Of a DNA stretch of 64,000 nucleotides, positions 11,501-23,628 are shown in pieces; within the stretch, counting starts at the first letter, position 1; each line of letters starts with the position of its first letter. The position numbers were made by a program, and so were the translations under genes. Below the pieces are notes generated by a model. That model was not told where the DNA came from. It searched no databases and was given only the letters and a program-made list of their open reading frames with translations. This stretch comes from Mugil cephalus. Its lineage: Eukaryota; Chordata; Actinopteri; Mugiliformes; Mugilidae. The stretch covers positions 24,631,001 through 24,695,000 of the forward strand of contig NC_061781.1 of assembly GCF_022458985.1 (NCBI RefSeq), written 5' to 3'.

Positions 11501-14500
11501 CAGTTTATATGGACCTAAAGACAGTGAATCTTTATTCATGCAGCCACTGCCTCTGTCTAAAACAAAGCTTAAAGTGAAGATGCTGCTTATATACGCAAGA
11601 GTATTAGTGCCACACAAAAGCAATTAGAGGAGGTGGATTTATTTTTTCCATCATGCACTTTGAAAAAAAAGTTGAAGTTTTGAGAAAAAAAGTCGAAATG
11701 CATCATCATAAAGTCGACCTTTAAACCGACAGTATCGTATGTGTATGTCTCTCAAAGTGCATGATGGGAAAACAAATCTACCTCCTCTGATTGTTTTCCC
11801 ATTGATGGAAACTCTCCTGTACTTAGATGAATGGTGAAGTGTCTACAACAGAACTCAAACATTGTTTTAGCTTCGTTTCAGACACATTATGACCTGGAGA
11901 CTCTTCACAGACTCCTCCTCTTTTCTCTCCATTCCTTCCTGTAGTTCTACAGGTCACTCAGTCACATCTCCCAGCAGCTCTATCGTAGGGTTGGTTCCCT
12001 ATGTTATATTTATCACACCTTTTCCACCCACTATTAACTGACACCTGCCGTCGTTTATCCACACGAGCACGAGCGATTAAACGTGAGCGTGTTGGTCTGA
12101 AAACACTGACGTCTTAATTCCACCGTGTATTTGGTTTGAGTCGGGCAACGAGCACAAAGTCACCTGATAAAATCCTCATCATATAAATCATCATCAAACC
12201 CACTGAACCTGTGTGTGTCTGTGTGTGTGACGTGGTCGTACAGAGCTCCTTATATGAAGACAGTGTCTACAGTGGGTCACGGCGAGTCACTGGCTCCAGC
12301 TGCCACGTAAGAGTCGCTTTGATTGGTGCCGCGCACATGTGTCTGTATGTGTAAAAACATTTCTGATATAGCTTTGACTTGTGAACCGTGTCTGTCTGGA
12401 TTAATGCTAATAACTAGTTAATATATTCAGTCTGAATGTGAGTCTGTGATGAAACTATGCAGCAGTTTGTGTTTGTTACAGTGGCTGGTGAAAACCAACA
12501 TTACAAAACGTGAAACAGTTTTACAAAGCTTGAGACAAATTTTAGAAAACATTTTTACAAACAAAATACATTAGTACAACACATTTACAGGCATCACCAT
12601 CAACTGGAAAGGGAATGTACCAACTCCGAGTCATGACAGGAGCGACCAATACGAGTTGTTGTTGTTGTTGATGGTGACCATGGAAGAATAGAATAGAATA
12701 GAAAAACCTTTATTTGTCCCACAATGGGGAAATTGAAGTTTGCATGAAGAGAGGACTGTGAAAAAGGTAAATAAGATAAAAATGGCCTGGACCAGACCAA
12801 CGGACCAGAGGCACAGGGGGCGTCTCAACAGCTGGATAATGTTAAACAACGTTAAGTTCAGCACAGCATCCGCTAATGAAGGATGTCAATGAACGTGATT
12901 AGTGCTGCTAACAAAGCGCCGTTTCAATGAAACATCACCTGATCTCTGTCCATCTTTGGTCACCATGGTTACCTTCACCGACAACAACTCGTATTTGCTG
13001 CCCCCCGTCATGACTTCTATTTCCAACTCTTTATGCTATAGACAAACCCATCGTGACGTCACCCATTGGAATCTGAACCTTGAAAATTAAGCCTGGAGTG
13101 GGCGGAGCCTGGGTGGAGCATGGTCGGCCATGTTGGTTGAGCTTTACTCTACTTTACACTCGGATACTTCAAATATGGACAATGAGGGGGGTTATGTCAG
13201 ACATTGACACCCACCCCCCCAACTCTCTGCTACCTGTTAGCTCAGGCTACCACCTGTCACTCAAAGTGGGAACGTCCTTAATTATGCAGAATTTTAAACT
13301 TATTTAATGTTTTATGAAACGTAAAAACTATTTTCTAAAATGTAAATTTATATCAAGCTTTGTAAAAGTGTTGCACGTGTTGTAATGTTGGTTTGACCCT
13401 CCTGGCCACCGTAGTTGGTTTTGTTCAGTCTTTTGTGTTGCTGCACGGGAGTTGTTGTTTTTTTAACCTAACACTCGACACTAAATGTAGCTCGTTGAGA
13501 TTCCATGCGTCGGTGACCGTTCTCTCAGAGTGGGTGTGTGCATGCTCTGATGGAGACAGAAGCATAACAACATTTTTTTCCTCCTCAGCCTTTAGAATAC
13601 ACTAGTTATCGCAGCTCCGGCTCCAGAGTCTCCAGCAGAGCCGGTTCAGCCCGGGCCAGCCCAGTGGTGAGCCCCCCACCCCCACCCAGAGACCATGCTC
13701 CCAAACCTGCAGCTTACAACCAATTAGGCCACATGTTAATTGTGCATCAACTAACCAGGCTTCATAAAGCTTTGGTTCTATGTAAGGAGGGTGGTCATGC
13801 ACTGCGACAGCAGTGATTTGTTTTTTCAGGCAGGGTGTTAGCATGAAAAAAAAACATTATTTGCTTCATGTGGAAAGTACCAGCAAGTATTTCCTGGTAA
13901 ACCTGTATGACACATACTGTAACTACAGCTTCTGTCAGTCTTTCTCAAATTGAGGTTGAGTTCTCTGCAGGAATTTGCAGAGTGTGTTGGTATTATTATT
14001 TTTTTTATTGAATCTTAACTGTCTATTTATTTACTCAATTACTTTTTAAAATGTTTATTTTTCATGATCCAGTTTTATTTATTTAAAATTCACAGGCTGC
14101 AGTGCAATATACACAATGCATGAGATATTCATATAAATAAAAAAATAAAAAAACAACAGAAAACCAACACAACAACAGTAGGTAGAGAACCAAGGACAGG
14201 GCAACAATACACAACACAATATACAACCTCACCTCCTGCACAGTTTATTTTTTGATGGTTTACTTTCAGCCTTTTCCATTTCACCCAAGCAACTAATTCA
14301 GGCCCTTTTAATTTTTACGAGTGAAGAGAAATGGCCTTTAGAGCTGTTCTTGATTATTTTTGTTAATATTTAACTCATCGTATTGGTGTTTTTTTTTTTT
14401 CTGATGTGTGTTTGGCTTCTCTGTGGTTGTGTGTCGCCCCCTGGTGGCCGGTGTAGGATAACTGCGGCTCCGTGGCCAGTTTTTTGCGGAGTGCAGCCGG

Positions 14501-17500
14501 TAGCAGTGGTCTCCCCAGGGACCTGGACGATGTTACTATTCCTGACTTTTCTGATGTGAGTGGCTTTGTGGCCGAGGCAGCGCTGTGTGCCCAGTTTGGT
14601 TTCTTTGTTGTGCGTGTGTGTGCGCCTTTCACCCTACTGGGAGGGCTGATTGTGCACCGGGTCGGTGTCAGAGGTTAATCTGTGTGTTTACCCCCTGGTA
14701 TTGTGTGTTTTGAAGTGTTTTTAACACAGACCTGTTGTCCAGTCGACGTCCTGATGGAGGTTTTTCATTTGCTCGTACTAATATTCGCACGGTGTTTATC
14801 GGTTTAACAGATACAGAGACGATGCACATCGATAAATACTTCTGTAAATATGGCACCTTAGCCAAGTTGGCTATAATAATTAAAATGCAAACAGTGCGAT
14901 GTCTACTTATAAAACAGAGGGTACGTACGTGATGTCACAGGAAGCTGAAGTCTCCATGGTTACGGCCACTGAGTGACAAAAAGTGACAGTTGAACATGGA
15001 GATTAGCAGCATTAGCTTAAATCATAGACTTTAATAGGATCTAAATTGTATAATTAATTAAAAAAACTAAAAAGGTGAAGAGCTGTTGTGTGATTGACTG
15101 AACCAACAGATCTGAAAAGTAGTAGGAGAAATATTTTTATAGAAATCTGCCAAAGAAAAGAGAAGTAAATGAGAAGAAACAGCTGGAATCCAGGCACAGA
15201 AACCAGGTGTTGTGGTTCACATTTAGTGTCAGGTAATATTAATTTATGCTGTATTTACTGATGACTATGGTTAATGTCACTTCCCAGTAAAGATCTTAGC
15301 GTTAGCATCTTTTATTTAGCTACATTTATCATAACTGAAACTGAGGCTAATCCACTTTTGGAGTCCAGTTGTCTTTAGTTTGATCTGATGATCCACGTTC
15401 TCCCTGGTTTTGCTGTATTTGCTGATAGACTTCGCTGTGTTGTTGCCTCTCAGGGGCGTCAGTGACGTCAGTACTCACCCTCTATACGTTACATACTGAA
15501 AGAAGCATGTGCTTTTTTTAAATATGTTCGTGAGCAGTTTTCATCTATTTAGTTTTTAGCAGTAAATGTGACGACAAAGCTTCTTATCACTGCTGAGCTG
15601 GCAGCAGTGAGGACTGTGGGACGTCCTTCCTTCCTTCCTGTTTCAGTTCGTCCTCTTGGCCCCGTAGCTTCTATATCTGACCTGTTTTTTTATTATTTGT
15701 CTCTTTAGGTGGAGGACAGAGATTATCTTGAGAAGGTGAGTAAATCGTCAAAATCTGCCCAAAGATAAATAATGAAGACAAACATGTTTATGGAAAATAT
15801 TTAATGCTGCAATGAGCGATTTTTAAAGATGTGTTATTCCTTTTTGTCAGGGATCTCGAGCAGCTTCGTCCCTCACAGCAGGGACGCTCACCTCCTTAGG
15901 AGGGTCGTCCTCCCGACGAGGCAGCGGAGACACGTCTGTAATCGTGGATGCTGAGAACTCCATACGAGAAATCAAGGTAGTGTACTCTGGACCGAGTGGA
16001 CGTTGCATAATGGACTGTGTGTGGTTTCAGTTTGAACATTTCAATCAATAATACAGAGGCATAAAAATAGTTAATTAAACAACAAAGTCCAACACTGCAA
16101 AAAACAGCATTACAAGAAAGAAGCAAAATGTTCTTATATTAAAGAAAATCTGCCAATGAGTTTTTGCTGGAAAAAAAAATCTTAAAATAAGCACCAAGTT
16201 CTTGTCTCCGAACAAAATATAAGATACAAGGATTTTTTGCTTTCTTGAAATTCCTTTTTTTGCAGTGGACGAGTCTTATTTCATTGAAAGCCACGTTCTG
16301 TGCAGCTCTGTTCTGTGTTCATGCCTTTTATTATTTATTTGTTTTTAATTCTTTCTGTCACACACACTGCTCACCGTGTCCAAACTTCACACTTCACCTT
16401 CACTGTCGCTGTCACCGTGTTGCTTCTCTCTGCTCAACGCTGCTCAACTCTTCACCAGGAGATTCATGAACTGAAGGATCAAATTCAAGACGTGGAAACC
16501 AAGTACACGCAGAACCTAAAAGAAGCCAAGGTATCAGCCTGAGACCCTGACAGGGCGTTAGCTAACGGGTTCGCTAACTTCAGCTTGTTATTAGGGGTGG
16601 GGAAAAAATATCGATATGGCAATATATATCACGATACTTTATCCTCTGATACGATATCGATTTAAAAAGATAAAGTCATGTTTTGGGCCAATTGTGAACG
16701 ACTTCCTAAAGCTGTAAAGCTGACGATTGGATCATGCTGGTTTCTGAGAAAGGCTTCGTGAACAGAAACTTGAAGTTGCTTCCAAACCTTTGGCTTTTAG
16801 TGTAAATACAACTTACATTTAAAAATTCTCAATGAACTATGTAGAATATTGCAATATCATAATAATGTATCGTATCGTGACTCGAGTATCGTGATACATA
16901 TCGTGAAGTACCCACCTCTACTTGTTACTGGATTTGTTTCTTTACAGTTTTCTATTAAGAAAATAAAATACAAACTGGAGACAAAACTGTCGATGTCGCA
17001 TCTGCATGTCACTGTCTTTCCTGATTCCTTTTGGTTTGTGTTAGCACGTACTTCTACTTGCATTTTCACTTTCCAGTCTTAACTGTTGCACTATACAGGT
17101 CAAAGTTGTCAGAGTTGCATCCATCCATGTCTACAAACACGTACCAGTTTGTCTACATTACCCAACAGGAAGGTTTAGCTCTGCAGTCTGGTTTTAGGAC
17201 ATGACATATCTGCATGTGGTTACATCAGGATGCTTTAGCGGAGGTGGAGGAGAAGTATCGTAAGGCCATGGTTTCCAACGCCCAGCTGGACAATGAGAAG
17301 AACAACCTGATGTACCAGGTGGACACACTCAAAGACTCGCTCATGGAGCTGGAGGAGCTGCTGTCTGAGTCACGGCGGGAATACGCCGAGAAAGTCAAGG
17401 TACGGGACGCACAAAGAACAGACTAAAGCAGGAGCACATTCAAATGTAGTGATTTAAATCTATAATAAATGGATGAGCTTCGCTCCGCCCACACTTGGAC

Positions 17501-20500
17501 CCTTCATATATAGACAATGCGGGGTTGTGTCAGACATTGAGACAGTTGTCATGAATAATGAAATAAACCATTGAGACCATTTTTTTTTACCACGCTGTAA
17601 ACATGTTTAATGATGCTGTAAAGTTGGGCTTTTTAACATGGGGGTCTATGGGGATTTGCTCCCTTTTGGAGCCTCTAGTGGCCACTGGATGAACTGCAGT
17701 TTTTTTTACACCTCCAGGTGGATTTCATCCCTCAAACCTGGAGGTTGACGCTTGATGTTTATTGATTCATTCTTACAAGCATGTTATTCAGTTAAACATA
17801 AGAGAAGGTGCAGGAGGAAGGACGGCAAAGGATGTGTCACGTTCTAAATCACAGTTTTGATTAGATTTTTTTATTCTCCATCTTCTCAAATCTTGTAAAT
17901 AAAGAAAAGTCATCCATAGTGTTTGCAGATACTCAGTAATCTAGAGCTCCCAGAACTGACTGTCCCACACATCACATTGTTTCGTCTGTCATGTGTCGGG
18001 GGTTATGAGTTTGTAAGCTGTTTCTTGTTCTCCACAGGAACACGAGCGAGAGAAACATGCCCACAGTGTTCTCCAGTTCCAGTTCAGTGAAATGAAAGAG
18101 ACGCTAAAACAGAGTGAAGAGCTGCTGAATGTGAGTATTTGTCCACCAGCGGATGCTCCCCCAGTTTAAAAAGAGAGACACGTTTATCGTGGGTGGTTGT
18201 TTTCTTCGGATAGCTGCATGTCACCATGCATTTCACAACTTCCACTTCTTTTCACACCATATTTGCACCTCCTTTCCTTCCGCTCTCCCTTTTCCGTTCA
18301 AATGTGCTTTCCTCTTCCTGCTGTTTAGGAGATCCGTCAGCTGCGTTTAAAGCAGGAGGGCTTTGTTAGAGAAATATCTGACCTGCAAGAGACAGTGGAG
18401 TGGAAGGATAAAAAAATCGGGGTATGACCTATAAACCCTGATCTGGCAGTTTTACTAATTTTAACACATTCACTTTTACTGACATGAATTCTTTGCATGA
18501 AATTCCTCCTCACTTCTACGCCTGTCTTCTCACTTTGTTTTGCACCGTGCCGCTTTGGGGGCGCTGCTCAGGCCTTAGAGCGACAGAAAGAATACACAGA
18601 TGCGATCCGAAATGAACGCGATGAGCTCAGAGAAGAGGTGGTAACGCTGAAAGATATTCTGAAGGTACCGTCTGTGTGAGATACTCATTTCTAGAAATAG
18701 CTTAAGTGTGAGTCATTTATTTCCAAAAAAACAAAATAAAAACAACTGTTTTCATGCGCTAATATTTGACTTTTTCTTGTGTAGAAACATGGAATAGTTT
18801 TGGGACCTGACCTGAGCATCAATGGGGAGGTCGGCGAGGCGGAGGCTGAAGGTTCCCCCAGCTCAGACTCCCAATCAGCTCCGGATTCACAGAGTTTACC
18901 AGCGGAGGGGAACAGCATGCTCGGTAAAACACAAGTCCTTTTTCTTTCTGCACGGCTTAGCATAAGACTGACTGAAGGCCATCACTCCAAAATGCTTTAA
19001 CTAGTAATGTAACAGTATAAATATTAGATTTTAAATATTAAATGTTGAGATCACATGGACGTTTTTCCACCAGTCTAATTTTGGAGTGAACTCTTCAGTT
19101 TCTAGTGTTGTGCTGTTTAATGTTTGATGTTGCTTCACCTCTGATTTGCACCTTGTTCTTAAAAGATAAGATTGGTGATCTGTAGTTGTTTTGGACACTG
19201 AGCTGAGCTTTAATCTAATCCATATGTCTTCAACACAGGCTCCGCAACCCTTGGGGGGTCCATGGAGGTACTGTAGTGGGGTCACAAAATCTTTGGTTGA
19301 TTGGACTTTTTTTTTTTTTTTTTTTCCTGCAACAAATTTAAATTTATTTAAATACAAATTAACATGAATCCAACATATTTTATTAAAGGGATAAATGGAT
19401 TTGTTTAATTTGAAAAATGATCATGTATGTTCATAAATAGTTTAGTTTATAACACGTATAGTAGGTTGGGGGTCCCTAATTAACAGTTTTGGGTCCTTGG
19501 CCTGAACAATACTAAAGACCTCTGCTCTAATCTTGAAGCCTATGAAGCCTGCATGACCCTGAAATCCTCAAAAAATCTGTATTTTGAGTTTGATTTGGAT
19601 TTTTTTCCCCTGCCAATTCTGATAAGTCCAGTAACTATTATTATTAGACCGGATGACTTGTTTCTTCATTACTGTAAAATCACTTAAAAACCAAATGTGT
19701 ATTAATCTGCAGCTGAAAAATGCAGTGAACTCCAACACTAAATACTCGTATTAAAGTTTAATGTTCTCTACACCTGCAATGACTTGAAAACATTAATTTA
19801 AAATGTTTTGTGACCTTTTCTGAAGATGTACACTACCGGTCAAAGGTTTTACAACACTCCAATATTTCTTTCTTTTTTTTATTGAAATGTAGCAGTTGAA
19901 TGTCTCATTTTACTCTGAAATTAAAGCACAGACCAAATAAACAACTGAAGTGGGAAAAAAAAAACGAATCACGGAATCATTATATAACCCAGAATCTCCT
20001 CTAAACACAGCAACAATCTTTGGCTGATTTAACATGTGAACACACTTGTGACATTCTTTCTTTCTAAAATGGAAATCAAACATTTTTCTTCCCAATTTTG
20101 TTGCAGAATTTCCCAGAAATGTCACTTGTCGGGAGATTTACTTTCACTCTTCTGCTCCTTGGGGTTAAAATCTAGAGACTGGGCCATGGTCCTTCAACCT
20201 TTCCTTCTTTATTTTATCCTGAGGTAGTTCTGGTACAGCTTGGACTAAAATCATTCTTGGGTCATCATCTTAATGTGGGATGAAAATCTGACCAACTGTA
20301 CCAGAAGATACTGGAGGATAGTCTAAAACTTTTAACCGGTTGTGTATTTTTCAAGAAGAAAACAATGGGCTTCAGCAAAAAGTGAGAAAGTAGTGAGAGA
20401 ACCTATAACTGATCGCTCAGACTCACCAGTCTTATCTTTTAAGCCACATCTGTCTGATTTCTATCGCACTTTTCCTGTAGAAACTAAAATCCCATTTATG

Positions 20501-23500
20501 GAATCGCTTTGTCTTCCTATGAGTTTCTCTTACACCTTTGTAATAATTTCCGTTATTTCTGAAACACTAGTAGCTGTAAATGCAGGTGGTGTTGGTGATG
20601 ATGCTTGCAGTGGCAGCGGTGAATGGTCTTAATCTGTTGGAAATTTCTTTTTAGAAATAAATGCTGGTTTATGTAGCAAAGTTTTCTTTGGGTTGTTATG
20701 TATATATGTATATACGGACGTCCTCCAGCTTCTTCTTCTCTCTTCACACTGTTGGAATGCAGATGGCTTTCATTTCGATGATGCCTCTCTTCTTCTACTT
20801 CTTCTTCTTGGGCTTTTCTTCAGCTCTGTGCTTCTCTTTCTGGCCTTCAAATCAGCCAGATCTTCTGCCTTATCTTGACTTCTGCTGATCCACATCCTGA
20901 TGAAGATTAAATCATGTTTTAAGTCGACATTTTCTTGGGCCTCCCATCACTGTATGCTCTCCATGATCTCTCAGGCAAAACAGAGGAGACTGAGTTGAGA
21001 AGTAGCAGAGAGCAGAAGGAGGAGAAGGAGGAGGAGGTGGATCCAGAGCAGCAGCAAGAAAAGCTGCAAGAGGAAGCCAAAGAGAATCACTTGAGCTCTG
21101 ACACGATCTGTAACGTTGCTGATGTGTCCACTCTGGAAACATCTGGCAAAGAAGAGCCCTCAGAAGAACAACAGACATGCTCACCCGTAGAGGAAGACAG
21201 TGTCGAGGACAAAGGACTCAGCCGTGATTTAAATGTTGTCGTGAATGACTGTCCAACCACAGAAGCCAAAGATATAATGGTTTGCAGCTCTGAACCTCCA
21301 CAGGTTCAGTCTGCAACATGTCCTGAGGAAAATGGTCCAGAAAGAGAAATATCTGAGGTAAAGTTAGAAGAGGCCGGTAACCAAGAGTTAGAGACAGAAA
21401 CCAAAAGTAGTAGCGATGATATTAGAGAGACGAGTCACAGCGTAACATCCGTCCCGGCTGCATCAAACACTGAACCCCAACAAGAGCCTGAGAACACAGA
21501 GGAGGCAGAGAACGATGAGGCAGAGGAAACGCCAAGTAAATCTAAGGTTCAGGGCACACCAGCTTCAGGGAAGAAAAAGAAAAGGAAGAAGAAAGGCAAA
21601 AAGAAACCTCAAGAGAACAAGAACCAGCAAAAAGATGGACCAGAGGAAGAAAACTGCAAAAAGGAAGACGTAATTGAACCAGCAGCAATAAATAGTGAAC
21701 CCACAATACAACCTGACGTTCCCAGTCCTGTCGAGGAAACAGTAACCCAGTCAAAGGTGGAAGCTGTTAAAAATGAAGAAGATGAGCACAAAACTGAGGA
21801 AGTTTCTCCACAGGAAGATTTCAAAGAACCAGAAAAAGATGAAAAAGATGCTGTTTCAAACGAGCTGCAGGAACAAGTTCTAGAAACCCAGACATTAGAT
21901 GAAGAAAAAGAAGTGGAAAAAGTGACATCCACAGAAAACGATATGGGTGAACATGAGGAAATAAAAGAGATGGCAGCACCAGCAGAGGTGGTGGAAGCCA
22001 CTGAAGATGTCTCCTACGTTGAGACTCCAAATGAATCCATGACAGAAACTTTAGCAACAGAGAAAGTAGAAGATCCTGATCCAGAGACCCTGAGTCCACC
22101 TGACAACCTGATCTCCACCAATAAAGAGAGTGACCTGGTTATAGAGTGTACTGTGAGTGGAGATAACTCTAACAGAGAACCTGTCTCTACTGATGGGGAT
22201 GGCAGCCATACCGTGTCTGAAACCACCCATCAAGTAGAGGAGGAGTCTATGGATGACATGAAATGTGCAGCCAGTAACCTCGGAGACGATAAAGACGATG
22301 GCGTAAACGAATCTGAATCCACGAGTCAGGAAAACGCATCTGTCCCAGTGCCACCTTTGACCGACTCCACCGACGCTTCCGAGAGCCCACCTGACTCGGA
22401 GAACTCTTTGATCAAGGTTCCTGATGAAGAACCCGATGAGGCGACTGAGGCGGTGGTCGCAGATGATGTGGAGGCAGAAGTAGAGGCTGCACCAGAATGC
22501 ATCCCAACTATTGATGTGACTCCCAGCGAGGGCGACGATAATCCAGAGCCAGAGCAGGACGGAGCTGAAGGCGAGGAGCTAAATGAAGGTGTGAGGGAAC
22601 CTGAAGGTGCGGTGGAACCTGAAGGCGTGAGGGAACCTGAAGCTGCGGTGGAACCTGAAGCTGCGGTGGAACCTGAAGGTGCGGTGGAAGCCGAAGGTGC
22701 GGTGGAACCTGAAGGTGCGGTGGAGACAGACGGCCCCTCGCATGATGGAAAACACGAGAGCGACGGCGAATCATTAACAAAAGATCTGGAAGCAATTGAC
22801 GCTGAGGAGGCTGTTGTACGAGATGAACAACTGGACGACGCAGAAGGCAAGACGGTAGAGGACGGGGATCAGACCGAAGTGTCAAATGCTGAGGTACCTC
22901 TGAAAACAGAAGAAGCAGTTGAGGTTGGTTCCTCCACTGAGCAGGACGCGGCTCTTGTAGAAGATGCAGAACATAAAAACAGTCCGGATGAGGAGAGCGA
23001 GTCGTCCTCTTGTCCTCTGGCTGAGGAGCCTCATGAATCCGGTCAAGACAAATGCGACGATGCCGTAGAGGACGAAGATGAAGACGATGATGAAGGGCAG
23101 TCTTTTGATTTTGATGACATGGATGTAGAAGCGGCTGTCGCGTCTGACCTACCTAAGAATTCAAAGCAGGAAGAAATTGAGGAGGCAGTTGAAGTCCTGC
23201 CAGATGAAAGCAAGTCTGGTAGTTCAGGCTCGAATGAAAACGCACAAGACGAGGCAGCTGAAAGCAGCAACGAAAAAGAAACGGAGCCTCAAGAAAACTC
23301 TGCCACCCATGAAAAAGAAGCCACATCGCAAAAGGTTGAAAATGTTTCTGAAGAGCAGAGGAACGCATCGAAGGAAGACACGGGCGAGCAGACGCGTGTG
23401 ACAGGACAGGAAGAGGTTTTGAACGTTGCGGAGAACCTTAAGCGGGCGTCTCTGGTGGTAGAGGAAGGGTTAGAGGCTATCAAACATGACGTACAGGGCG

Positions 23501-23628
23501 AAGGTTCGGATTTACCAAAAAGTGAGGTCCAAGACAGCAGCAAAGAGGCGGCGCAGTCAGGGAAAGATGGGAAGAAGAGTAGTAAGAAGAGCAAAGGAAA
23601 GACCAAAGAGGAATGTAAAATGTCTTAG
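5592..23628 (+). CDS. lrrfip1: LRRFIP1, long isoform (5'-partial, 21 exons seen)
   Basis: Leucine-rich-repeat flightless-interacting protein 1: in mammals it binds Flightless-1 and nucleic acids and acts in actin and innate/Wnt signalling. Exons read here: 5592-5609, 5725-5796, 7361-7402, 7567-7617, 8427-8459, 9803-9862, 9940-9981, 10963-11022, 11351-11434, 12244-12306, 13589-13666, 14457-14555, 15709-15735, 15851-15976, 16459-16530, 17229-17399, 18038-18130, 18329-18421, 18572-18664, 18785-18923, 20975-23628. The joined frame is 4170 nt (1389 residues plus stop). Diagnostic family stretches are [46 protein letters not shown] and [13 protein letters not shown]. Ser/Arg/Tyr-rich modules come first, then a coiled coil (window residues about 286-459), then an acidic tail. 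The conserved N-terminal exons rich in EARLAAKRAAR-type sequence were not found, so the start is probably upstream. LRRFIP2 is the main alternative, but the huge exon ending [11 protein letters not shown] matches LRRFIP1. Confidence 0.93.
6985..7170. repeat. AT-rich interspersed repeat family (also 7850-8010 and 12688-12785)
   Basis: Shared motifs are TTTGCAACA...AGAAAAATAACAAGAA, GGACTGTGTAAAA and AAATAAGATAAAAAT. At 12688 the copy starts with CTTTATTTGTCCCACAATGG, a common fish repeat tail. The rest of the intron from 5797 to 7360 shows no gene. Confidence 0.5.
8232..8276 (+). repeat. Short tandem repeat, four 10-bp units
   Basis: ACTGTGTCC(C/A) repeated head to tail four times in an lrrfip1 intron. 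Confidence 0.8.
8626..9010. repeat. Interspersed repeat, copy B (partner at 1640-1990)
   Basis: Begins GGGCTGGGCAGTATACGGGT, contains an (AT)n run (about 8692-8714) and repeats the TGTCCCCAATTTTAGC...TATGAATGAC and ATTACAGACATT segments of copy A. A degenerate inverted end resembling ACCATCCAGCTC lies near 9290. Confidence 0.65.
10452..10760 (+). repeat. Interspersed repeat (partner at 50015-50295)
   Basis: TTTGAACCAATCAGA, GTGCCAACTTT, ATTACTCAAGAACAAAA, TTCTGACTTTTGTGATAG and GAGCTCCAACATGT appear in the same order in an lrrfip1 intron and a pgap1 intron, separated by about 39.5 kb. Confidence 0.8.
12960..13310 (+). repeat. Interspersed fish repeat (related copies 17465-17720, 27345-27480)
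   Basis: Shared ATATGGACAATGNGGGG...TATGTCAGACATTGA and GGAGTGGGCGGAGC motifs. The 17465-17720 copy adds GTAAACATGTTTAATGATGC and the ATGGGGGTCTATGGGGA segment typical of a common teleost repeat. The 27345 copy has TAGACTGTATATAAATATGG. Confidence 0.6.
14916..15483. mobile_element. Inverted-repeat transposon with decayed THAP-domain-like remnant
   Basis: The ends AGAGGGTACGTACGTGATGTCA (14916 on) and its near complement GACGTCAGTACTCACCCTCT (to 15483) bound 568 bp in an lrrfip1 intron. Inside, 15075-15235 reads in two frames like a broken THAP zinc finger: SCCVID-stop-TNRSEK, then YFYRNLPKK, then after a frame change [21 protein letters not shown]. The Cys-x-Cys-like start, the NW-P...TR.C..H.VSG ending and the spacing suit that domain, which is found in P-element-type and other transposases. 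Stops at 15099 and after EK show it is dead. Confidence 0.6.
16592..16920. mobile_element. MITE with TATCG-rich inverted ends
   Basis: Left TTAGGGGTGGGGAAAAAATATCGATAT and right ATCGTGA...GTACCCACCTCTA are inverted complements. The interior has ATCACGATACTTTATC and TATCGTATCGTGA. It lies in an lrrfip1 intron, has no coding remnant, and is of a type common in teleosts. Confidence 0.65.
19245..19520 (+). repeat. Interspersed repeat (inverted relative at about 54010-54130)
   Basis: CTCCGCAACCCTTGGGGGG...TACTGTAGTGGGGTCACAAAATC, then CAAATTTAAATTTATTTAAAT and CCAACATATTTTATTAAAGGG. The last two segments recur as reverse complement near 54060-54110. It ends GGTCCCTAATTAACAG. Confidence 0.6.
19831..20344. 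mobile_element. Tc1-like nonautonomous element, copy 1 (514 bp)
   Basis: Flanked by TA on both sides. The left end CACTACCGGTCAAAGGTTTTA and the right end (reverse complement begins CACAACCGGTTAAAAG) are inverted. The interior matches the second copy at 54759-55160 over most of its length: AAATGGAAATCAAA.ATTTTTCTTC, AGATCT/AATCTGACCAACT, ATCCTGAGGTAGTTCTGGT. No intact transposase. It lies in the lrrfip1 intron before the large exon. Confidence 0.85.
20975..23628 (+). CDS. lrrfip1: Large alternative terminal exon of lrrfip1 (884 codons, acidic)
   Basis: A single 2654 nt exon enters in phase 1 after an acceptor at 20973-20974 (CTCTCAG) and runs to TAG at 23626-23628. It joins the preceding exon (18785-18923, ending one base into a Gly codon) to give SMLGKTEE. 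The composition is very rich in Glu, Asp, Ser and Thr, and probably disordered. A lysine block ([13 protein letters not shown], about 21568-21606) matches the position and character of the Lys-rich block in mammalian LRRFIP1 and could bind nucleic acid (inference). A hexapeptide-like PEGAVE repeat lies at about 22588-22730. The C-terminus [11 protein letters not shown] resembles mammalian GKSKEDCTMS. An open reading frame extends upstream to a TTG at 20935, but that part is intron. AATAAA lies 553 bases after the stop. Confidence 0.93.

Noticed and set aside
11945..11984. Candidate lrrfip1 exon ([13 protein letters not shown]) after a TTCCTGTAG acceptor
   Set aside because: It would end in phase 1 at GTAGGG, breaking the phase-0 series on both sides. 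It may still be a cryptic exon.
20935..20974. Upstream extension of the lrrfip1 large-exon frame to codon 20935
   Set aside because: The codon is TTG, and the stretch is intronic with a clear acceptor at 20973-20974 that fits the phase of the previous exon.
22326..22850. Minus-strand 174-codon open frame (and others at 21609-22001, 23043-23270, 23289-23606) antisense to the lrrfip1 large exon
   Set aside because: Shadows of the Glu/Ser-rich coding strand: GAG/GAA codons read antisense as Ser/Leu/Phe. No splice or family support.
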